Below are positions 1-5,153 of a stretch of DNA of 5,153 nucleotides, piece by piece. The notes under the pieces are model-generated. The model worked only from the letters and a program-made list of their open reading frames with translations, had not been told where the DNA came from and made no database searches. Numbering within the stretch: position 1 is the first letter of the stretch; each line of letters starts with the position of its first letter. The stretch is from contig CASBQH010000169.1 in assembly GCA_949127695.1 (NCBI GenBank), positions 1 to 5,153 on the forward strand, in the 5' to 3' direction. This stretch comes from Synechococcales cyanobacterium PMM_0073. Its GTDB lineage: Bacteria; Cyanobacteriota; Cyanobacteriia; Elainellales; Elainellaceae. The position numbers were made by a program, and so were the translations under genes.

Positions 1-2463
1 CTCTAACTGGCGGCGGCGATCGTCAGGCAGCTTGAGCAAAAACGTTGGCTCACCAGTCTCAGGGTCGCGCTCTTTGTGGTTCCACTCGGGCCGATCTAAT
101 TCGCAGCTGATCGTGCGCATGGCCTCACACTGAGCCTTCAGAACAGCGAGCGCAAGGTCACCGCCAGTCTGGCTGCGCTGCCAGTGCGCGTTGATCTGAC
201 AGGCGTGAATCAACAGGCGAATCAGGAGGCTGTTAGGCAGCACTCGCAGTAGGTAATCGCCAGTGTCAGGCTCGTCTAGCACCCACGAACGCTCGAAGAT
301 CTGTGCGAAGTCAAGGTCTTCTGGAAAAACAAGTTGAATATCAAGTAGCAACGCCAGAAAGCGCGTCAGATCGAGGCGCTTTATCTCCTCGCCACGGCGG
401 CGGTAGATCATCAGTGACGGTTGCACTAACGGCATGTAACTAGTGCGCCAGAAGCCGTTGGTCAGGTGCAGCGTCTCAGGCATATGGCCAAACAACCGGG
501 CCACCCCGTCGTATAGTGTTTGGGCGTGTTCCGCAAATTGCGCGCGCCCGTCTGGGTCGAGTTGGTAGGGAGCAGTCCAAGCCGATACTGGGGCGAACGA
601 GCGCTGGATGTAGCGTTTGCTCAGGGCATCGCGGCTAAGGAATTCCATGAACTGGTCTGTGGATGTACCGACTACCGTGCCATTGCGCCGCGCCGCCGTC
701 GCCCAGGTAGCGCGAAGCTGGCTCAGTGACTGGGTCATACCCATTTCGATCCGCTGCTGCTCGCGCTGCGCTGCGCTAAAAGCATTGCCCGTCTGCCACT
801 GCGAGAGGGCGGTTGTCGGCAGCAGACCATAGGGCTGGTCACCAATTCGTAGTGGCATGAGTGGCCCTTCTGGGCAAAAATTGTGCGAAACATGCCTGCC
901 CTCATTGTCTTTACAGGGGCGGTGGAGCACCGCTCTGATCTCGTCAGGTGTAGGAATCGCATCGTCACGGAGTGGAAAGGCCCAGCGGCTAACGCGAAAG
1001 GCGTCCTCGCGCACCTCCCAAATGTCAGTTAGCCAGTGGCCTAGAAGTGCAGGCCAGAGCGCCTGAGCCATGCGCTGGCTATCCTCAGTATCATCAGGGG
1101 CATCAGCACCCGGGAAGAATGGCAGCCCGCCAATGGTACCAGTCAAATGGCGCTCAATGTTGATTCCGCTGGTAGAGGCCGAGCTGTTGGTGGGATCGAG
1201 CTGCTGCTGGATACGCGCTCTGGCCACCCGTCGCCAGCCTTCCGCGTCGGTGGCGAGGTCGGCGGCGGGTGCGCCATGCACGGTGTTAGTCGGTGTGCCC
1301 AGATGGAGTACACCCAACTCGCCTGCGTCTGACTGGGCACGGAAGTGCGCGTCAGGCGGCTCCTCGCCCATGCCGATCACATAAACTGCCTCCAGTGTGG
1401 CAGGTTCCAGACCGTTATCGAGCAGCCATTCGCCGCCCAACCCCACAGCTTTGGCGGTCTCCCAGGAAGCCCACCAGGCATTGCGAGTGTTTTCCGGCGT
1501 ATCTGGCAGCGCCAGCGGTAGTGCGGCGGCATTAATGGTCACACCGTTTTCCATCGGTAGTCGCCCGATCGCATGGCGGGTCTCAACGTTGTTGGAGTCT
1601 CGGGTGGCAGCCCAGACCTGAAGCTGAGGCGGTAGCCCGCCGACGCGGTTCGCCTGTAAGTTAGGGGGCATGTCGGGTGGCAGCTCAACATGTAGATCAT
1701 CACCATCGATTTGCGGCAGCAGGTTAGCGACCAGCCAAGCGGCTCGCGGCGGTGTCACTTGATGACAGAACATAGCCCAGGCTACGCCTGCCGCATCGCC
1801 ATCGAGCCATGTCGGGGCGATCGCACCCGGCTGGCGCACCGCTTTCCAGAAGATTTGGATCGCGCCCAGCTCACCCGTACTGATGTGGGCGTTGTCGCGG
1901 CAGATCGATGCCTCGTCTGGAATCACCCGTAGGGAGAGTTTCCAGCGCACCGGATCAGCGTTGTGCTGCGACTGCGGCGGATCAAACAGCGTCTCCAAGC
2001 GCAGCGGCAGCAGTACACCAACATCATCAAACGGATAGGCGCGTTCGGCAGCAGGTTGCTCCAGCCATGCGTGATGAGCGGCATGCACCAGTTCGGCCAA
2101 AATCGCTGGGTTGTCGCCGATGGCGGTACGCACTTGCGCCAAGTAATCAGATGGTGGACTGCCAGTACCATGGGGGATATTTTCGATCGTCGCTGCCTGC
2201 TCGTCGGTGATTGACGCGCTTATGCCTAGTGCAGTAACCACTGGATCGGCATTCACAGAATCTTTGAGTAGTAGCCGCGCTGCCCACAACCAATCTTCGC
2301 CAACCGCCAGGTAGGTGCGGTCAGCGACTGTCCAGTCGTCGGTTTGAATCGCGGTCTGCTCCCGTTCCAGCGCCTCGCGTAACCCGGCAGGGACATCTTG
2401 GAGCGCTGCAAGCGCAGCGCTGATTCGCTGCCGACGCAGGTCACGATAGATAAAAGTATTCAT
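1..2463 (-). CDS. Large Trp-rich conserved protein of unknown function (protein B), N-terminal 821 residues; 3' end outside window
   Basis: An uninterrupted frame runs from ATG 2463-2461 to the left edge: 821 codons and no stop, so the C-terminus is missing. The start is supported by the ATGA overlap with gene A and a weak AGGGA eight bases upstream. The N-terminus (MNTFIYRDLRRQR) is charged, with no signal peptide or membrane span, so the protein is probably cytoplasmic. Motifs in order: LLPLRLETLF (151-160); LSLRVIPDE (176-184), entering a strand-rich region; PPRAAWLVANLLP (238-250); VYVIGMGEE (360-368); LHLGTPTNT (386-394); GGLPFFPG (445-452); MPLRIGDQPYGLLPTT (536-551); then mostly helical sequence to the edge. 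There are 26 tryptophans (3.2%), well above a typical protein. From memory, the LRLET-F, RAAW, GTPTN and QPYG-LP series belongs to a large uncharacterised bacterial family often encoded beside relatives of protein A. I cannot name an activity. A subunit of a large complex is the most plausible reading. Confidence 0.93.
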   Translation of the reverse strand, partial: MNTFIYRDLRRQRISAALAALQDVPAGLREALEREQTAIQTDDWTVADRTYLAVGEDWLWAARLLLKDSVNADPVVTALGISASITDEQAATIENIPHGTGSPPSDYLAQVRTAIGDNPAILAELVHAAHHAWLEQPAAERAYPFDDVGVLLPLRLETLFDPPQSQHNADPVRWKLSLRVIPDEASICRDNAHISTGELGAIQIFWKAVRQPGAIAPTWLDGDAAGVAWAMFCHQVTPPRAAWLVANLLPQIDGDDLHVELPPDMPPNLQANRVGGLPPQLQVWAATRDSNNVETRHAIGRLPMENGVTINAAALPLALPDTPENTRNAWWASWETAKAVGLGGEWLLDNGLEPATLEAVYVIGMGEEPPDAHFRAQSDAGELGVLHLGTPTNTVHGAPAADLATDAEGWRRVARARIQQQLDPTNSSASTSGINIERHLTGTIGGLPFFPGADAPDDTEDSQRMAQALWPALLGHWLTDIWEVREDAFRVSRWAFPLRDDAIPTPDEIRAVLHRPCKDNEGRHVSHNFCPEGPLMPLRIGDQPYGLLPTTALSQWQTGNAFSAAQREQQRIEMGMTQSLSQLRATWATAARRNGTVVGTSTDQFMEFLSRDALSKRYIQRSFAPVSAWTAPYQLDPDGRAQFAEHAQTLYDGVARLFGHMPETLHLTNGFWRTSYMPLVQPSLMIYRRRGEEIKRLDLTRFLALLLDIQLVFPEDLDFAQIFERSWVLDEPDTGDYLLRVLPNSLLIRLLIHACQINAHWQRSQTGGDLALAVLKAQCEAMRTISCELDRPEWNHKERDPETGEPTFLLKLPDDRRRQLE
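1778..1790. repeat. Short hairpin-like palindrome inside gene B
   Basis: CAGGC-TAC-GCCTG forms perfect 5-base arms around a 3-base loop. The wording GGCTACGCC resembles cores of short interspersed repeats I recall from filamentous cyanobacteria. It encodes part of AAGVAWA (224-230) and does not break the frame. It may be chance. Confidence 0.35.
1817..1824. repeat. HIP1 octamer GCGATCGC
   Basis: An exact copy of the highly iterated palindrome abundant in many cyanobacterial genomes, here inside gene B. It is used as a lineage clue only. Confidence 0.8.
2460..2463 (-). other. ATGA stop/start overlap joining genes A and B
   Basis: On the minus strand the four bases 2463-2460 read ATGA. ATG starts gene B and TGA ends gene A in the frame one base further on. 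This arrangement is typical of translational coupling by terminating ribosomes that restart, and it implies a shared transcript and matched production of the two proteins. It also fixes the start of gene B, because no space remains for another upstream start outside gene A. Confidence 0.9.
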
Positions 2464-5153
2464 GGGTTCGATCCCTGGCTTTCAAGTGCTTGTCCACTGA
2501 TCGCAACGCGAGTTGGCTGATCTAGCGTCGATTCGGCAAACGTGGCTGCGTTGGTTTTCTTGAGTGTCTTGAGTGTCTGATCATTGCGGAAGCGCAGTTC
2601 AGCAGGCGGCTCGTCCAGCACCAGCCAGTACAGTTTAAGATCTCTGGGCGTGACATCGAAAGTGAAAAAAGTTAATTCTGGCGTAAGCGTGCCCACGAAA
2701 ATCGGCCCAAAGAACTCGCGCTCCTTGCTCCGCCATTCGGACTCGGTCAGTGGGGCTGGCTTGTCTAGCTGCGGAGTTGCCCTGAGTAGGGTATCAAGAG
2801 CCGTTACTTTATCAGCCTCAGGAGCATTCTCAGGCAGGGGCTTAGGCTTAACTAGGTACACCAGCGTCGATGGGTAGCGCCGAAACAGGTCGCTGCGGAA
2901 GATAATGACCAGTCGGTTGCCGCTAGTGTTGGCGGCCTCGTGCGGCTGAATTGACTGGTGACTCAGCGCACCGATGGGGTCGGCAGGTGCTTTGACCCAC
3001 TCACCCAGCGGCTGGATATCGGCCTGGCGTTCTTGGGTGGCATAGTTGACTTGGCCCCAAAACATGCGCAGCGGTGTGCAGGTGCGTTCCACCGCCAGGT
3101 CGCGCCACCGCATCTCGCTCATAAACTGAGTGTTGATGCCAACCATAAAGGCATCGATAAACGTTGGATTCGTCTGCAAAGCCGTGATCGAGTCCTTCTC
3201 CAGGGCACTGGCACCGGGCAACAGCCATTCCTTGTCGTACTGCTTGAGCAAGCCCCAGGTGGGAAAATCCAGTCCGATTGGAAACTCAGGGGGGATGAGC
3301 CGCTTGCAGTCAATGCCCTTCAACTGGCTACACCAGCGGATGCGCGCAGGCGCGTCAGGCTTGCGAGGGTCGAGAGAACTGTACAAAGCGTCAGACAAAC
3401 GCCCGAGATCGATCGGTTTTTGTTCAGGTAGCGGTTCGCTTGGCATATTGTTGAGCAAATCGTCGCACGACAGCGCGTCATCGGGCTGATCAGCCAGTAG
3501 CTCGCGACAGCGACGTTTTGCCATGCACTGGCGGATGGCACGCCGCAGCCCATCGTAAAGCTGTTGCTGGGCACCTTCGTCCGCCAGTACTAGCCGACAG
3601 AACACCGGCAGCAGCACGCCGAACTCTTGCCCTAAGTCATCGGCGATATCGTCCGCCGCACAGGGCAGCCGACGCTCTTCATTTTCACGGAGACTTTGTT
3701 GCAGGACTTGCATCAGCTCGGAAAAGAGCGATTCGGCGAGTTGCTGACGCAGCCCAGGAATGTTGTCTTGCGCGCCCGCTTGAATGAGTTCATCACGTTT
3801 GCGCCGGTATTGTTCCGCGAAGAAGAGCACGATCTTGTTGAGCTTTTCCATCACCTCGTTGAGCCAGCGATCGTCAAGTTCAAACATTTCTTCGATGGTT
3901 GGCAGCCCCATCTGTTGGGCGATCGCATCGACGTGGGGTAGCCCGGCAGGGGCACGCTCCGGCTGACGCTCCGGCTGATTTGCTGCGTTCAGCGCTATGC
4001 TCCGGCTGATTCCGCCGTTGGCATTGGTGACATGGCGTGTTGAACTGCTGCGATCGCGCAGAATGCGCTGTGCCGCACTGGAGAACAGTGCTGGTGCGAG
4101 CGGGCTGCTACCCGATGTCACACGATTTAGCACAATCCCCCCATTGGCTGCTACCATACGCGACATTAACGGACCAAGTAGCCGCAGCCGCTCGTTCTGA
4201 TCGCTTGGGATGCGGCGAGTCCACAGACTGCCCGCCGCATGCAAACCCAAAGCGAGGTATCCAATGCGCTGACCGGCCTCTCGCAGCGCCCCCGCCTGGG
4301 CTACAGCAGCATCCATTAAGGCTTCTTGTGCCTCGACACCCATCCAGACACCCAAGCCCGTGGTGCCGCGAAAGCGCGGGTCATCGTTGATGTCGTGTGG
4401 CCACCCTGTATCGAAATCGTCTGGGTTCGGTAGCCAGGGGCGACCATACTGCGGTAGGCCGATCGTGTTGTCCTGCTCGTCATTCAGCAAATCTAAGTCG
4501 GCTTGCACGGCGTTGATCAGATCTTGCTGCGGCGTTTCCAGCTGTTGCAAGGAGGTGATCGCCCCGCGCACTTCCAACGTACCGTCAGCAGGGATTTTGC
4601 GCGGGTAGTGTAATTTGGCCTTACCCACATCGCGCGCCGGAGGCACCTTCAGTGCAGCAGCCAGGGTCTCGAAATCGCCCGACTCAGATGTCCAGAAGCG
4701 CCAAAAGTGGAATGCCGGGAGCACCCCCTTAGTGCCAAAATTGCGTACTGCCGGGGCAATCCACATGGGTTGCCCAGCGTCGTTGAATGCCGGAACCAGC
4801 ACCGCTAGATACTCGTGCTGCGGAAGCAGTCCAACTGCCTTAGTAGGGTCGTCAGGGTTGTTAGGGTTGGGTTCTAAACCACGCGGTGAAAGGATCCGTC
4901 CGATCGTCGTATGCCCGTCCCACTGGGTATGTGCCCACAGGTGCGACTCCGCCAAGTTGTGAGTTTCGAGCACGCGATCTTCGAGGTGCGTGACCAAACC
5001 ACCTTCAACCTTGATTTCTTCAGCGGTACCGACTAGCAGCACCAGCCAGGGATGAAGATTGGGTGTATTGGCTTCCGGCGTGTAGCGCCAAGGTAGGTCG
5101 TGCTCTCGTAGGTCAACGTGAACCAATTTGGTGGTCTCGGCATCGCGGGCGAA
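2460..5153 (-). CDS. Large conserved protein of unknown function (protein A), C-terminal 897 residues; start lies outside window
   Basis: The frame is open from the right edge to a TGA at 2462-2460. A TTG at 5126-5124 could be read as a start, but in-frame coding continues upstream (FARDAETTK) and I see no reason to start there, so the gene is probably 5'-truncated. Residues below are numbered from the edge. An N-terminal part has LPWRYTP (20-26), hydrophobic HPWLVLLVG (34-42), RILSPRGLEP (86-95), YLAVLVPAF (115-123) and FHFWRFWTSESGDFETL (148-164). A middle part has YGRPWLP (236-242), DPRFRGTTGLGV (258-269) and EAQEALMDAAVAQAG (274-288). A poorly ordered Ser/Asn/Gln/Pro linker follows (about 361-405), then a charged helical stretch (about 420-545). 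The C-terminal part has AFMVGIN (668-674), LVIIFRSDLFRRYPSTLVY (748-766) and FFGPIFVGTLTPELTFFTF (814-832), with a Lys/Thr-rich tail. No membrane span, catalytic motif or cofactor site is evident. From memory, these motifs match a large uncharacterised bacterial family. A role in a contractile-injection-like particle is only a guess. Confidence 0.93.
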   Translation of the reverse strand, partial: FARDAETTKLVHVDLREHDLPWRYTPEANTPNLHPWLVLLVGTAEEIKVEGGLVTHLEDRVLETHNLAESHLWAHTQWDGHTTIGRILSPRGLEPNPNNPDDPTKAVGLLPQHEYLAVLVPAFNDAGQPMWIAPAVRNFGTKGVLPAFHFWRFWTSESGDFETLAAALKVPPARDVGKAKLHYPRKIPADGTLEVRGAITSLQQLETPQQDLINAVQADLDLLNDEQDNTIGLPQYGRPWLPNPDDFDTGWPHDINDDPRFRGTTGLGVWMGVEAQEALMDAAVAQAGALREAGQRIGYLALGLHAAGSLWTRRIPSDQNERLRLLGPLMSRMVAANGGIVLNRVTSGSSPLAPALFSSAAQRILRDRSSSTRHVTNANGGISRSIALNAANQPERQPERAPAGLPHVDAIAQQMGLPTIEEMFELDDRWLNEVMEKLNKIVLFFAEQYRRKRDELIQAGAQDNIPGLRQQLAESLFSELMQVLQQSLRENEERRLPCAADDIADDLGQEFGVLLPVFCRLVLADEGAQQQLYDGLRRAIRQCMAKRRCRELLADQPDDALSCDDLLNNMPSEPLPEQKPIDLGRLSDALYSSLDPRKPDAPARIRWCSQLKGIDCKRLIPPEFPIGLDFPTWGLLKQYDKEWLLPGASALEKDSITALQTNPTFIDAFMVGINTQFMSEMRWRDLAVERTCTPLRMFWGQVNYATQERQADIQPLGEWVKAPADPIGALSHQSIQPHEAANTSGNRLVIIFRSDLFRRYPSTLVYLVKPKPLPENAPEADKVTALDTLLRATPQLDKPAPLTESEWRSKEREFFGPIFVGTLTPELTFFTFDVTPRDLKLYWLVLDEPPAELRFRNDQTLKTLKKTNAATFAESTLDQPTRVAISGQALESQGSNP
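2472..2476 (-). promoter_or_regulatory. Weak ribosome binding site for gene B, inside the end of gene A
   Basis: The minus strand reads AGGGA, then eight bases, then the ATG of gene B. It is a partial Shine-Dalgarno match at acceptable spacing and lies within the last codons of gene A. Given its weakness, coupling through the ATGA overlap may contribute most of the initiation. Confidence 0.45.
2559..2576 (-). repeat. 9-bp tandem repeat in the C-terminal tail of gene A
   Basis: CTTGAGTGT occurs twice in a row on the plus strand. On the minus strand it encodes the doubled TLK of QTLKTLKK, just after the last conserved block of protein A. It is in frame and probably arose by replication slippage in a tolerant tail. 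Confidence 0.8.
3919..3926. repeat. HIP1 octamer GCGATCGC
   Basis: A second exact HIP1 copy, inside gene A at the end of the linker region, close to the 12-bp tandem repeat. Confidence 0.8.
3954..3977 (-). repeat. 12-bp perfect tandem repeat (two units) in the gene A linker
   Basis: The unit ACGCTCCGGCTG (plus strand) occurs twice back to back. On the minus strand it encodes QPERQPER (visible residues 393-400) within the low-complexity linker of protein A. The unit is a multiple of three, so copy-number change would keep the frame. Confidence 0.9.
3999..4011 (-). repeat. Third, dispersed copy of the linker repeat, in another reading frame
   Basis: GCTCCGGCTGATT at 3999-4011 exactly repeats 3968-3980, with starts 31 bases apart. 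Because 31 is not a multiple of three, this copy is read in a different frame: it lies within the ISRS codons (about visible residues 382-385) rather than giving NQPER. The conserved unit is therefore DNA and not peptide sequence. Confidence 0.8.
4050..4057. repeat. HIP1 octamer GCGATCGC
   Basis: A third exact HIP1 copy, inside gene A just before the linker in reading order. Together with the copy at 3919 it brackets the repeat-rich linker (3954-4011). Confidence 0.8.

Noticed and set aside
599..616. Possible zinc-binding or enzyme motifs from scattered Cys/His in both proteins
   Set aside because: Cysteines such as those in WCSQLKGIDC of protein A and HRPCKD of protein B are isolated, without the paired CxxC or HxH spacing needed for a metal site.
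735..968. 77-codon minus-strand ORF
   Set aside because: It is an out-of-frame reading of gene B around the MPLRIGDQPYG region, and the gene B frame is open throughout.
1070..1384. 104-codon plus-strand ORF and other short ORFs across 520-2214
   Set aside because: All lie antisense or out of frame to the continuous 821-codon gene B frame. Their products are Ser/Arg/Pro-rich low-information sequences typical of shadows.
2253..2444. 63-codon minus-strand ORF just inside the gene B start
   Set aside because: It overlaps gene B in another frame on the same strand and starts inside its coding sequence. Gene B has the better start and motifs.
2958..3431. 157-codon plus-strand ORF
   Set aside because: It is antisense to the C-terminal half of gene A, has no ribosome site of note, and gives an Arg-rich sequence without coherent motifs. 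It looks like a shadow of the minus-strand gene.
3130..3489. 119-codon plus-strand ORF
   Set aside because: It is antisense to gene A and overlaps another plus-strand ORF in a different frame. Both cannot be real and neither shows coding character.
1..5153. Promoters, terminators, CRISPR arrays, tRNA or insertion sequences
   Set aside because: The window is coding from edge to edge. I found no regularly spaced repeats, terminal inverted repeats, stem-loop with a T-run, or tRNA-like arms.

Overview
The window is almost certainly bacterial and looks cyanobacterial. Base composition is moderately GC-rich. The cyanobacterial HIP1 octamer GCGATCGC occurs three times in about 5 kb, where chance predicts roughly 0.1. 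Several near-matches ending in CGATCG are also present, along with short GC-rich repeats inside the reading frames of the kind seen in cyanobacterial genomes. No taxonomic marker gene is present, so this assignment is an inference.

Layout: the whole window is coding, on the minus strand only, with no intergenic space. Two very large genes are joined head to tail. Gene A (5153 down to 2460) enters from the right edge without its start and ends at a TGA. Gene B (2463 down to 1) starts with an ATG that overlaps that TGA (ATGA, 4-base overlap) and runs off the left edge without a stop. Its 821 codons translate without interruption. Because it has no stop here, a search for start-to-stop ORFs misses it and leaves the left half looking deceptively empty. 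The two genes must belong to one operon and are probably translationally coupled. Its promoter and terminator both lie outside the window.

Neither protein has a named function that I can assign. Both carry motif strings I recall from a pair of large, soluble, uncharacterised bacterial proteins. In gene A these are SPR-x-L near a 'VPAF' strand, FW-x-F-x-T-x5-DFE, YGR, DPR-x-R-x3-GLG, AFMVG-x-N and RRYPS-x-x-VY. In gene B they are LRLETLF, RV-x-PDE, RAAW, GTPTN and GDQPYGLLPTT. I have a weak recollection that such proteins lie in loci for phage-tail-like (extracellular contractile injection type) particles. Nothing in this window proves that: no sheath, tube, baseplate or AAA+ gene is visible. 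The safest reading is two co-translated subunits or partners of one undescribed cytoplasmic or particle-associated complex.
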